DNA from: Gnetum montanum | Lineage: Eukaryota > Streptophyta > Gnetopsida > Gnetales > Gnetaceae | Direction of reading: 5' to 3' | Assembly (NCBI GenBank): GCA_015680685.1 | Contig: MNCI01022757.1 | Span: 508,300-572,299, forward strand | Length of the DNA stretch: 64,000 nt | Shown: one piece after another, positions 1-11,800 of the stretch | Numbering within the stretch: the first letter of the stretch is position 1 | Layout of the letters: every line of letters starts with the position of its first letter | Notes under the pieces: generated by a model | Databases searched by the model: none | What the model saw: the letters and a program-made list of their open reading frames with translations, nothing else | Told to the model about the DNA's origin: nothing | Made by a program: the position numbers and the translations under genes

Positions 1-1302
1 GACACACACAGAAGACCCTACCTTCGCTTGAGGGCAAGCTGGAATTAACGAAGGTAGAGTACCTTGGGTGGTCTGCACGCGAATCAGGCAAGGATTTCCC
101 CGAACGTACACCGAAGTGCTATACACTGGGTTATATGTAAACGAAGTAACTAATATAAAACAGAGCGTAAACAGCGTAACTAATGTTAACGTAGCGTAAA
201 CGTATAAGAGCGTAAACAATGAACATGCAACAATGAATGGAAAACTGTAACAAATTGTAGCAAGGAAATGTAGCAATGTTATTGCAAAATGAGAGTTACA
301 ATGCACCGGTCTAACGCAGTCATGGCTTTGACACAAAGCAGACGAATAACCTCGGTGGATGTAGGGATGACTACTGGTTCAATCTGCAGGCACAGCGTAG
401 AGGCTGTATGCTCAGCGTGCAGGGTTGAAGTCCAGCGTACAGGGATCTTGCTCTGGTTCTTAGCATCTCTGTTTTTCTCTCTAGTTTGCTCAAAATTGCC
501 AACCTAGATCTAATGAAAAATTGGGATTTTTATACAAGCTTAGACGTTAGACTCGGGTTGGGTGACACGTGGTGCGTTGACCGGGTGCAAAAGAATAAAA
601 TGTTACAAGTGTACAACGTGCTGCATCTGTTGGGCATATACGTTGTATCTGCTGTCTTGGGCGTATACACTGTGGATGTTAGGCGTATACACTGTCTCTA
701 CTGGGCATATACGCTGGGCGTGCAGGATGTACATGCTCAGCATATAGACTCCAGGATGCATGATGTCAACATCTAATGATTTCTCTGTTCATGTGACTTA
801 ATGCCTTGTGCCAAATCTTGCTCTGAAATGTTGTTTCCATGCCGTCTTCGGGGATTGCGTGCTGGGCGTATACGCCATTCATACATGCTGAGTGTACATG
901 TGAGGCGTGTACGTTGGGCATGTACGTTGGGTATATACGCTGGGTGTATACACTGGGAATATTGGGCGTATACACTGAGAATGTTGGGCATATATGCTGA
1001 GAATGTTGAGCGTATACATTGGGCATATATGTTGAGGATGCATACTTGGGCATATACGCCTAGCGTATACGCTGAGAATGTATACTTAATGAGGACTAAG
1101 TATCTTGATCTTCGAAGTTGCAATGTTTGATAGTAGATATTTTCGTGCTCGTCGGTGGGTCCCAAGGAACTACTCCTCGTTGAGTTCGACTCTACTTGAA
1201 GCTATCTGTGAGGCCCTCAAGCTTTAGTCATGATGGGGAGCATCGTGACTTAGCTTGATTCTTGTTGGAAAAGTACTAAGCTCAAAATTTTGTGGTGTTT
1301 CA
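1..1302 (-). repeat. Element A1 3' LTR, left end cut by the window
   Basis: This stretch aligns along its whole length with 13706-14949, the other LTR of the same element, so it is the 3' LTR of a minus-strand retrotransposon. Its right end reads ...GTGTTTCA, which is TGAAACAC on the minus strand and matches the LTR start at 14949 and at 56554. A TATA-like TATAAAAA lies on the minus strand near 525-533. The interval 640-1080 is packed with variants of the palindrome GCGTATACGC. Open frames here such as 289-507 or 486-776 are by-products of the repeats, not genes. About 60 bp of the LTR should lie left of the window. Confidence 0.88.
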
Positions 1303-1316
1303 TTGGCCCCTCTTTG
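1303..1316 (-). other. Polypurine tract of element A1
   Basis: On the minus strand this reads AAAGAGGGGCCAA directly before the 3' LTR start TGAAACAC, the position of the plus-strand primer. Element A3 has the equivalent AAAAAAGGGCCAA before its own LTR at 25004, which supports both calls. Confidence 0.8.
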
Positions 1317-2330
1317 TTGACACTTGGAGGAATCGACCCGAGAAGCGACGACAAAGAAGTACAAAACACCACAAGAAACTTGGTAGAAATATTGTTCGTT
1401 GGCACTTAGCTAGACGTCATCGCACCGCGTTCAATAGTACCTAGGATTGGGGAAGTGAAATTTGTAGCTGGATAGGGAAATGGAGATTGTGGGGATTGGG
1501 AACTGACCAAAGGATTATGCATGGTAAAGGGGATGCTCTTATGTGTATACGGGTCACGCTGATCCTTATCGATAACCATCGTTTAGTAGACTCGAAATCA
1601 AGACATGAGGTGTGCATCCTTTGGCGGAACAAGACTCTTCGTTAGTGTCCAAGAGGACTTGTTGGCAAAACCAAAGCCACGTGGTGAAGCGCTGCATTCT
1701 TTGGAGGAACAGGGCCCTTGTTTGGTGTTTAGGGGGAGCCTGTTGATAGAGAGCCAAAGCCATGCAACGGGATGTTTCTTGATTGTTTTAGACATGAGCA
1801 TTTGCTTTCGAGGCAACTATCGTCCCGTCTTTTATTTTATGTGGGAAGGGATGACATTTTTTTTTTTGCACATGCTCAAATGCCATGTTGTGGGTTGCAA
1901 CCGCTTAAGAGTGGCGCAATATGCAACGGTATGTTCAATGTTTTGGGCTATACTAGGTGTGCTCGGGATGTAGCCAAGTATGAGGTGTTGAAGGATAGGT
2001 AGGATATGAAAGAGGGGATGTACTAGTGAATGGCTTGATTAGTCTTGTCACGTGCGCTGTGAACAATGTCTCACCTTATTGCTTATGACGAAATGCATTC
2101 TTGTACGAACACCTTTGAGTGTCATCCTGCAAACGCAACTCCAAGAAGACAAGAAAACCATCAATGAGTAAGCAAGCTTAGACTTAAACAGCTACGGATG
2201 AAACAAAGGCATCAGATAAGATTTCAGGCACTGTATATGAATGGTAGCAATGTTGTTAGGATCGGCCGATGGCGAGCGATGCAGCGATTTTGATGAACTT
2301 GGGGTGCAGTCACCGATTGAGGAACCAGAG
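1317..2330. other. A1 internal non-coding segment with a short duplication
   Basis: This lies between the polypurine tract and the hairpin array. In an ordinary element of this class the end of pol would be here, but I find no reverse transcriptase, RNase H or integrase motif on either strand. Two imperfect copies of a unit of about 76 bp (about 1609-1690 and 1697-1775) share CTTTGGNGGAACA at the start and CCAAAGCCA at the end. The open frames at 1566-1973 on both strands run through this duplication and are not convincing genes. Confidence 0.5.
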
Positions 2331-3045
2331 ATGAAATTGCCAATTTATAGTCTTAGCAGACTATCATGGGTTAGTTTGATGTCATGACCCGTTGGACATT
2401 TCCCGTTTAGTGTCATGGTGGACGGTGCATTGCCAGTTTTTAGTCTTAGCAGACCATGAAGAGGAAAACCAGTTTATAGTCTTAGCGGACTCTGGTGAAT
2501 GCAACTGTGGCAGTTTATTGTCGTGCCAGACGAGCTGTGGTATCAGTTTTAAGTCCTGATGTCAGGACTGTTCTATGGTATCAGTTTACCATCATGATGC
2601 CAGGACAAGCTGTGGTATCAGTTTACCGTCATGATTCCAGGACGAGCTGTGGTATAAGTTTGAAGTCATGATGCCATGACTATTCTATGGCATCAATTTA
2701 CCGTCATGATTCCAGGACGAGCTGTGGTATCAGTTTACCGTCATGATGCCAGGATGAGCTATGGTATCAGTTTACCGTCATGATGCCAGGACGAAGTATG
2801 GATGTATGCACTTACATCTAAGTGATCCTGCAAAAGAAGAAACTAGAGAACACAATGTCAAGTAGTAACTACTGAAAATAGAACCTAAATGCACTAGTGA
2901 AAACAATGCGAAAAGCGGTAGTTTAGGGCCTTTTCGGGTCGTGCATGGCAGTTTAAGGCCGTACCAGGCCATATGTTCGCCGTTTGTGGCAGTTTAAGGC
3001 CTTACCGGGCTGTCATGGCAATTAACGTCATACCAGGCCGAATGT
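2330..3045. repeat. Mini-hairpin repeat array, A1, upstream of antisense gene
   Basis: Short units start with AGTTTA or a variant, followed by a small inverted repeat. Between about 2510 and 2790 the units are of the type GTCATGATGCCAGGAC, with GTC pairing to GAC. Between about 2920 and 3045 the arms change to GGCC with GGCC. The repeats lie just upstream of the promoter of the antisense gene. Similar arrays occur at 8480-8860, 16915-16985, 23690-23990 and 62660-62945. Confidence 0.75.
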
Positions 3046-3263
3046 GTGATTTGATGATGCCTAGTCGTCGTATAATTCTCATCGAAGAGTTTGCGCCACA
3101 AGATTCTGTGTGGGCATGTGGTAGTGTTCATGTTGTTTTATATTTTTATATATATTTTTTTTGTTTATTTTGTATTTTGAACGATTTTTAAATAAAATTA
3201 ATAAACTATTTAAAAACATTAAAAAAAATCAAAGGCGGCGGCGGTGGCGGGGTCCGTGCGGTG

Positions 3264-3273
3264 CTATATATAG
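3264..3273 (+). promoter_or_regulatory. Probable TATA box of the A1 antisense gene
   Basis: The palindrome CTATATATAG follows a GC-rich stretch (GGCGGCGGCGGTGGCGG, 3233-3250) and lies about 300 bp before the ATG at 3571. It is far from either LTR, so the antisense gene appears to have its own promoter. Between 3360 and 3565 are tandem variants of AGCGTAAGCGTAGAGGC, probably in the 5' untranslated region. Confidence 0.5.
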
Positions 3274-3570
3274 CATAAGGCTATCAGTTGGAAGCACCGA
3301 ACTTGAAGCGATCATGAGTGTAAACTTTCAGAGTAAGCGTAAACCACCAAACCCAGTGTAAACGTAGAGGCTCGAACCCCAGCGTAAGCGTAGAGACCCA
3401 GACTCTAGCGTGAGCGTGAGCGTAGAGGCTTAAACTTAGCGTAAGCGTGAGCGTAGAGGCCCCAACTCAGCGTGAGCTTAAAGGCTCAGACTCAGCGTAC
3501 AGGATTCAGTTCGGCATGCGATTTCGATCCCCAGTGTAAACCTATTAATCTCAGCGTAGAGGACGCCAAA

Positions 3571-6500
3571 ATGGGCAAGGGCAAGGAGGTAGAAGGCCAG
3601 GGGAGGAAGGGGCCTGACCTGACTTTCGCAGAGGAAAGCGAGGCCATGTTGCAATGTCTGCCTAGGCCAAGGGTTCCATCGTGGCCTGGATTGTCACACA
3701 GGTAGGCCCTAATCCTACCTTTATTAATTTTTTCATTTGTACTTGTTATCTAGCGTAGATGATTTTCGTAGCATAGATGGTCTGTACGCTTAGCGTAGAT
3801 CGCAGCGTAGAGGGCCTATTGCAGCATACAGTGTCTGTATGCTTAGCGTAGCATAGACCCGTAGCGTAGAGGGTCTCTATAGCATACAGCGTAGACGGTT
3901 TTAACTGTACATAGCGTAAATTGTTTTGTTAGTACATAGCATAGACAATTTTATCATTACATAGCGTAAACGATGTCCACGGCATACGTAAACTACTTTC
4001 ACAGCGTACAGCGTAAACTATTTTCATAGTGTACAGCGTAAACTGTTTTCATAGCATACAGCGTAAACTGTTTTCACAGCGTATACACTGGTAGTTTTTT
4101 ACAGCGTATAGCGTAGACGGTTTTTACAGCGTATACACTAGCAGTTTTTATAGCGTATACGCTGAGCGTGAACAGTTTCTTTCTTTTTTAGGCGACGTAC
4201 ACGCTGAGTGTAAATAGTTAACCATTTTGTTTTGTTCGTTTTTTTTTGGGGCGTATATGCCAAGCATAGATGGTTTCTTCGCAGCGTATACGCTGTGCAA
4301 ACAGTTAGCAATTTTTTTGTTGTTTTTGGAGGGGGTGTATACGCCGAGCGTAGATGGTTTCTTCGCAGCGTATACGCCGTGTAAATAGTTAGCAATTTTT
4401 TTCGAAGTGTTGGCCTACAACATGGAATTTTGTTGCTTTATCTCCTTTTCATGTATGGCTGATTTATCATGGCATTTTGGTTACTTGCAGGGACACTGAA
4501 CCTTTCCTCCTGGTAGTTGAGCTAGTTGGAGTACTGGCATGGTTTGGCCCCCTTAAGGCCGATGAACCTACCCCTGATCTGACCATTTACAACAATGGGG
4601 TATGGTTCAGGGAAGGGGCGTGTGAATTCTTCGCCTTCATCCTAGACAGATTTAAGGTGGTGGTCCAGTCACATCTGAGCGAAAAAGTGGCACGGAGTGT
4701 GCTTGAGGCTATGTTGCTGGGAGCTTCGAAGGGCATCGCGGTCTTCATGGAGGATATTGACGAGGGGCCGCTTGTGATCGAGAATGGTCCCTCTGGCAGG
4801 CCTAGATATACTCGCCCGTTAGCGCACGTGTGGGACCTATTGCCACGAGGGCGTGATTATCTCAACACCTTATTTCTGGCTGCACGTGCACACACGTTAT
4901 TTCAGAATCCTCCTGGCACGATGTACCAGGTAGAAAGGTAAGATCGTTTGGTTTGTCGTTAATGTGTTTTGATCGTTTGGCATTTGCTTCTGTTTTGACG
5001 ACCATCCTTTTGCAGGCCCCAAGTTAACCAAGATGGGACATGCGTTGATGATGATGGGCTTGCCCTGGCTCATACTTCTCCAGAGATGTTTATGGTGGGT
5101 CTCACCCTTCGCGGAGCTGTGTTAGCAAAAACCAAGGGTGATATTGTCCATTTTCATAAACGATTTTCTAGAGCATTCGCACAATGCACAGCTCGTGGGT
5201 GGTTGCATGGGGATTGGTCGCGCAATGGACTAGTTTTCCCTCGTGATGCTAACCTGACTTCTAGCACCTCGAAATCCACAACTGAAGGTAAGTGACAATA
5301 TTTTCTAGATGCCTTAGTGTGTTTGTTCGACTGCTAAGGGTTATACTAATGTGATGGTTTCAAATTATGTTTACAGTCGATGTCCCTCCCGGCGGCGACC
5401 CTATCACAACAGGACGAACAGAGAGTACCTTGTCAATGAAGTTTGGGAAGATCAGCAAAGCACAGAAATGGTTGCGCACCCATGCCCCGTCGTCCATTGT
5501 CCGTTGTTTAGATGATGCCGGCCTTATGGAGCTCTTTACAACCCTGAGCCCTGATGTGTCGATAGCTGAAATGATCGGGACTGTTGATTCATTCGACAAG
5601 TCTGTCTCCTACTACAGCACCCATATTAAGGGTGTCAAGATAGTCTTCCATCTGTCGGCTGAATTCTTTTCAGACCTGTTTGGTGTACCGACGGATGGCG
5701 TAAATGTAGTTTTGGACAGGGCTCAGAAAGAGATTCATATGGTACGTGAGCTAGAGGACTGGTTGGGTATTATCAAGGGTGCCAAGGGATTCCCTATGCA
5801 GGGGAAGTCAAAGGTTGAGGAGGTTAATGGATTATATCCCCTGTTTAGGGCATGGGTGTTCCCTAAATCCCTGTCCCAGGTGAGGAGTCTTGGAGTTGAA
5901 GCTGTGCGTATCATGCGAACCGTCTTAGAAACTGGGATGCGTTATAACTAGGCTCAATTTTTGTTGTCGGGCCTTCATAAGGAGATAGTGCGATTGCGCT
6001 CAAACGTTGAGGCGCAGTCCCATTTCACATTTGCATTCTTCGATGGCTATCTTCGCTGCTTGGCCGAGTTTCTAGTGGTTCGCACGAACAATAAATATGT
6101 CCTACAGGATCGAACTCAACTATCTCGCCCATGGATCAATCATTTGTTCGAGATAGCTGAGTCCCAAGATGCTCCTGAGGGGATTGATGAATCCGTGTCC
6201 ATCATGATAGGAGGGTCATTTGGTACCTCAATCCACACACGTGACAGTGTGGGGTTGGAACCAGCCAACGTGCCCTATACTGCCAAGAGAGCTGAACGTG
6301 TCATTAAAGAGACAATTGGGAAAGCCAAGTCGAAGCTCTCAAAGCGTGAACGCTCAACAGAGGTGGCCTCAAATGTGGAAGAGCCTCGGGTGAAGCGCAT
6401 ACGGTTCAAGATGCCTATCCGAGGTAAGTAAACTTGGCGCACTTATTGCATCATCCTTTTTGTCTTATTCATAATTTTTGTTTTGATCGCTTACATGCCA

Positions 6501-8110
6501 CTGATGCCTTCAGACTTGACTTGAGAAGTGAGGAGGCAGGAATTAGAGACCATCATTGAAGAGGAGGAAGCTACGATGGAATTAATGACTAAGGAGGAAG
6601 ATGTGGGCAAAGATCAAGCAGGAGGGATGGAAGAGCTGGGGGAAGACACCACAGAGATAGAACTGGTCGATGACCAGAGTGGTGTTGATGAAATGTTCAG
6701 CAACTTCCTTAAGGAATGACTAGACTTAGGCAAACCCCCAAACCTAGAAGGGGACAGAGAACACGGTATATTTCCTTTTATTTTATTGTGTTGCTTTGTG
6801 GGTCGTTGTTTTTATGGCATTTTACTTTTATGTTTTCATCCCTTCCAAACGAAGGTAGTGAAACCAAAACGATGCGGCTAGACGTGCCCATGAAAACGGC
6901 TCCCCCTGAAAGGACCACGGAGGTTAGTCCGTCTCATACTCGTGGACCATTTACTTGGATCGAGATGCCAAGTAAAATGGATTTTGTGGCTGGTATCGCT
7001 GAGGAGGTGGTTGAACGTATTCAGGAAGCCCATCCTGAGATAGGTACAAATGTTTCGAGTCTTTTGCAGCTTTAGAGTTTCACACCCTGTTTTTGTCGTT
7101 TTAGCGTTTGTTCTTTTCATGTGCGTAGGTGCCAAACTGAGGTGGGATCCATCTGAGACAGTTAGCATTGAGAGTTTGCCTACACTACCCCCAGAAGTCG
7201 AGCAGGTACCAAGGCCAATTTATGATGAGGTGGCAGAAGGTCTTGTACACAACGCCAAATCGCTTTGGACTTGTAGGCGTTCCATCGAACAGTTGTGGTT
7301 GCAAGTCCAAGCAAAGGAGAAAGCAGTTTCCAAGTTATCAGTTGAGCGTGATGATCTCAAGGCTCGGTATGAGTTCACCTTGGCTAGACTAAGTGGTGAT
7401 TGTTCTTGGTGAACTTCCGAGGTCACCTATACTAGATACTGGAACCTACTCAATCGCCATGCGTCACTGACCCGGAAACTAGCAGAGTGTAAGGCCCAGG
7501 TAGATCTATTGAACCTCAAGTACCAAGATTGAAAGGCTTTCACTTCCAAGGTGCGTAAGTGGGGTCAGGATGAAAAGAACCACAAGCACCATTATAAGAA
7601 ATCATTGAAAGAAGTATCCATTGAAAAGCGTCAGCTAGAAATGTTTGTAGAGGGCTTGGGTCTACGTTCTGCGTTTGATACCTTTGCTCAGAATACAATT
7701 GTTGAGATGGACTCACCTACAAGGGTAATTACAACCGCTTCTGGGAAGGTTTCTGTGGGTGAATTCCCTTTAAAGCATCCTACCTGGTCGGCTGTTGACA
7801 AGGGGAAGGCTTTGGCAAACGTCGATCTAGGCCTTGATGGGACTGATTGGGCGAGCGTCTCAGAGGAGGAAATCCTCCGCCAACTGGAATTCAGTTTAGG
7901 GGGATCCCCTACGGTAAGCATTTTGTTATCATGAAATTCGTTTGTTGAATAATGTTTGAAAGTTTTTTCTTTTATCCTTATGTTGATTGTTTCTTTTGCA
8001 TTTTATAGGATCAAGGCGACGATAATGTTCAAGAGGCTAGCCCCAGTGGAGCAGGGACCCATGATGCCAGCGGGTCCAAAGGGGATGATCCTCCTGTCCT
8101 TGATGTTTAA
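3571..8110 (+). pseudogene. Antisense multi-exon gene of A1: LFGVPTDG/coiled-coil protein, five in-frame stops
   Basis: Eight exons can be placed from conserved peptide and GT-AG borders: 3571-3701, 4491-4937, 5016-5287, 5377-6423, 6514-6765, 6855-7043, 7129-7913 and 8009-8110. They sum to 3,225 nt, exactly 1,075 codons. The start is ATG (MGKGKEVEG). Exon 4 holds the most conserved part, with FSDLFGVPTDG. Exon 5 is acidic, exon 7 is coiled coil, and the tail is DDPPVLDV. Stops lie at 5949 (TAG, where the A3 copy has TGG in RYNWAEF), 6522, 6717, 7410 (TGA, A2 has Arg) and 7530 (TGA, A2 has Trp). It is convergent with gag-protease of the same element. The family is not assigned: the core faintly recalls the plant mobile domain and the 'putative plant transposon protein' domain of Athila-like elements. 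Function unknown. Confidence 0.8.
3702..4490 (+). repeat. Intron 1 of the A1 antisense gene, filled with GCGTATACGC-type repeats
   Basis: The intron starts GTAGGC after AG and ends TTGCAG. From about 3740 to 4390 it consists of variants of AGCGTA(T)ACGC, and from 4080 on of the full palindrome spaced by T-rich runs. The same palindrome fills the LTR and the gag leader of this element family, so one repeat serves three separate places in the element. Confidence 0.7.
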
Positions 8111-8479
8111 TCTTTGCTTTGAAATTTTTCTGACTCAGATTTATGTGTGAATTGTAAATTGAAAATTTTGAATTGTATTGGACAGATGAATAAAATCAGT
8201 TAACTCTTGTAATTGTACATCATCATTACATGTATATATATATTTCTTCATATATTTTTTCATTGTGGATTTTGGGTTTAAATGTAAACACGACACGGTA
8301 ATATAAAATGTTTTGGTTTGTTTTTGTAGTTTAAGTGTAGTGCACGAATGTAATTATAAGTAGGACTGTAATTATAAGCGAAAGATAATTGCGAAAATTG
8401 TTATTAACAACATGACCATGCAAGCATAAATTTGAACAGTGAACTGGAATTTGGGAGAAAAACAAAATATAAGTGGATG
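8111..8479. other. A1 spacer after the antisense gene, no gene seen
   Basis: AT-rich sequence with several AATAAA-like hexamers (for example AATAAAATC near 8189) that could serve 3' end formation of the antisense gene. I see no coding potential. Confidence 0.4.
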
Positions 8480-8864
8480 ATCTAGTTTAAGGCCATTTCG
8501 GGCCACTCATACTAGTTTAAGGTCATTTCGGGCCACATGCACTAGTTTAAGGCCATTTTGGGCCATGCGTAAACAAGAGAAGTTTCAAGTGACATGGGTT
8601 GATTTCTTAGGAGACCGATCATTTCTGATCGTGGCTAGTTTTATCTCGTTGTGGACATGATAGTTTAACATTGTTTCGGACTTGGAATGTAGTTTAAAGT
8701 CGTTTTGGACTATTTGTAGTTTAACGTCATTTCGGACAGGGATGATAGTTTAACGTCGTTCCGGACTTGCAATGTAGTTTAAAGTCGTTTCGGACTATTT
8801 GTAGTTTAACGTCATTTCGGACAGGGATGATAGTTTAACGTCGTTCCAGACTAAGTGTTGTTTA
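8480..8864. repeat. Mini-hairpin array between convergent genes, A1
   Basis: The plus strand shows repeated AGTTTAAGGCCATTTCGGGCC (about 8490-8570), then AGTTTAACGTC...GGAC units (about 8660-8860). The arm sequence changes from GGCC/GGCC to GTC/GAC while pairing is kept. The array ends exactly where the gag-protease ORF stops on the other strand. Confidence 0.8.
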
Positions 8865-11800
8865 TTAGTTTAGTAGTTTTTTGATTTTTCTCATTTTAAC
8901 ATTAGGAGATGCGTTAGCGGGTATGATTCTGTATTCAGCGTCTCCTTCGCTGATCACGTTGAATGGTAATTCAGCCCAAGGGACATCTGATAGAATAATT
9001 CTCGCGATGGTGTTTTCCGGCGCTTCAGCATGTATTGTGGTTTCTGTGTCAGTTGCAGTTTCTAAGTGAGGCTGCACACGTACTATTTTAGGCCCAGGTA
9101 CTTTTGTTTTGGGTGGATTTTCCTTTGTGTCTAAAAGGTTATCGCCTACTAGTTGTTGTTCATTTGTATCATGTTGTTTAGGCTCTTCGAGCTTAACCTC
9201 CGACCCTTGGTCTATATCTATGTACGATGAGATGATGGGTGTAGCAGCCTCCCCGTGTATAATGATTTCACCGCCTTCGTAAGGCAGGTGATCTCTTGGT
9301 GTATAGGGGAAGAGACTGCTTTCAGTTGGGCTAACCAGGGCCTTTCCAATATTAGGTTGAACCTTGGCATTTCATCGATTACCACAAAGTCGGCAAATGT
9401 GGGGAATTGATCCCCTGCTATGAAGTCTAATGTCACGATGCCTTTGACTATCACGCGTGATCCGCTGAACGATTTCAAACACGTGGTGACGGTTGGTCTG
9501 ATTAGCTCTGTAAGCCCCAGTTGTTCGACGATGGGATAGGGTACCACATTTGTAGCGGCTCCATCATCTACATGCACTCTATGTATCTTAAATTGGTTTA
9601 TTCGTATTGTATGAACATAGGTGCTGTTGTTACCTCTCTCATTTTCTCATCCACTTTGATGCTGTCATTGTGGAAACTTAGTGGCTTAGGAGTTGATCCT
9701 TGAGACGAGTACATTACCGCATGAATTGAAGGTTTATTTGGAGGCAAGTCCTCGCTTACTGGGATGGAAGTTAGCATGCGCACTAGAGCTTCGCGATGGG
9801 TTTGAGATGTTAACACTAGGTCGTATAAGCTCAACGAAGTGTTCTTTTGTTTAAGCGCCTGTGTGACCTGTGTTAGAGCTGTTGCTAGATCTCTACTGTT
9901 GGGCGCATGTTTATCGGCAGTGACTTGATCCATTGGGCCCAACAGTTTTATTTCATGCATAATTGGCTTCTCGTTTTTACCTGGAATCGTTGATTTAGGC
10001 GTATCATGTTTTCTGGATGATTCACCCTCATGGCCTGTGTTTGCTTTATCATTATGTGGTGTCATGGGTACTGCATTTAGCAGGGTAGGTTTAGGAGGTC
10101 CTAAGGCTAGCCGTTGACACTCCTTTTCCAAGCGTTCGCATGTAAGCTTGTCCACTAGGCGTTCGCATGTAAGCTTGTCCGCTAGGCATTCTCATATGTG
10201 GCGTGGGGATGCGGTTGGTTTTGGGACCTCAAGTTGCTTTGGAACCCGTACTACGTATGGAGAAGGACGAGGTTGTGGTTGGATGGCTGCATGCGGTTGT
10301 GTCAGGTTGGCTGGGCACCTTGATGGCATAAGGACTGGGTTTATTGTTTGTTTGCGAAGTGGAGGACTGGTGATCACTAGGATGCTCGGGTGTCCTAACA
10401 ACGTGTGGAGTTGGCCTAGCTGGAGGTTGTACCTCTGCTGTTGCGACCACTGGTGGTACTTGGACTACGTAAGGGGCGAGTCGAATAGGAGGTATTGGTG
10501 TGTTTATGGTAGTAGCGGCAGGAGATACGCGCACCACGTATGGTTTTTCGCGTGTCAGGGTGTTAGAAGTTGCTACGGTGGGGGGTACTCGGATGACATA
10601 AGGCTTCTGTAGGGGGGATGATGGTTGAGGCACAGATGTTTATATAGTGGGAGGAATACGCACTACAAATGGTTTATTAGGTGTTTGCTGCTCATGGTCG
10701 GAATAGACGGTGTTAATGCTAGGTGTTTCAGTTTCGTTATCAAGGTAGATTATGTTAATCACGTACGGTGCCTCTTTAGTATTTAGCGGATCTTTATACA
10801 CACCATGGCCTGGTTTTGTGGTTGGACCGGGTTGGCTTCATCAAAAGTGATCTGACCTCCATCGATCATTCATTGAATATCTTATTTTAGGATGAAACAG
10901 TAATCCGTGTCATGCCCATTACGTTGGTGATAGTCGCAGAAATGATCCATTCTAAAGCCTTTTGGTACTGGGGGCTCATCTGGCGTTGCTAGGCTTGGGT
11001 TCTAAACCAGTTGATAGAACCGATCATGCCTTTGGATCGTTGCAGGGGACAATTGTTTGTGTTTCATCAATCCTACTTTCAAGAGTTGGTCAAATAGTTG
11101 CGATGGCTTCATAGGTAGTGGTGTGTATTGAGAGGGGTCCTTCCTCTCGAAGTTTCTCGTACGATTCGGTGTTGGGTTCTGTGATGAGGATGACTCTGGT
11201 GCAGTCGCGGGAGTGGGTTTAGCGTAATTAGTAGGGACCACAGGCGGTTTGCTTTGTTTTCCCACATCGCTTGTTGTGTTTCTGCTAATGCCGCTATAGT
11301 TGTTTTAACCTTCTCTTTATCTTTTTTACTGTGTTGGTTCTTAAAGACTAAATATGCAGGATCATAACTATTTTGCGCTGCCTCCTCTATACTCTTGATT
11401 TGTACAAACGCTTGACTCAGATTACGTGCATTAAGATAATATAGTTTGGATTTGATGAAGTCGTTGACAGCCCCTTTTAGGATTGTGAGGAGATACGTCT
11501 CTGGGATCAGCTCGTGGAGTTCGTTGAGAGCAGCACTCCACCGCTGGATGAATTTCTAGATAGGTTCAAGGAGTGCTTGTTTGACCTGTATGAGGCTGTC
11601 TAGTGTGGCTTCAAGCTTCAAGTTATACTTGAACCTAGTAACGAATTGGTGCACCAAATCTTCCAGAGAAGACACTGAGTTTCGTGGCAAGGCCCGATAC
11701 CAATCAAGCGCTCTCCCTGCAAGGGACATGGGAAACACTCGCAAAATGGCATGTGGCCACGCCTGGAGCAGCGCACATTCTAATCTAAACGTTACGAGGT

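Noticed and set aside
486-1165. Several overlapping open frames on both strands rich in VYT, YTLGVYA and similar repeats
   Set aside because: They are translations of GCGTATACGC repeats in the LTR. The same frames appear at 14191-14812 and 56627-57254, and all lie within LTRs.
3571-8110. Calling the antisense gene a plant mobile domain (PMD) protein
   Set aside because: The LFGVPTDG segment is suggestive, but I cannot confirm the PMD pattern by eye and the Athila-type plant transposon domain fits about as well. Left unassigned.
10148-10612. Plus-strand frame of 154 residues
   Set aside because: Shadow of the A1 gag linker, which is the conserved frame on the minus strand and agrees with A2.
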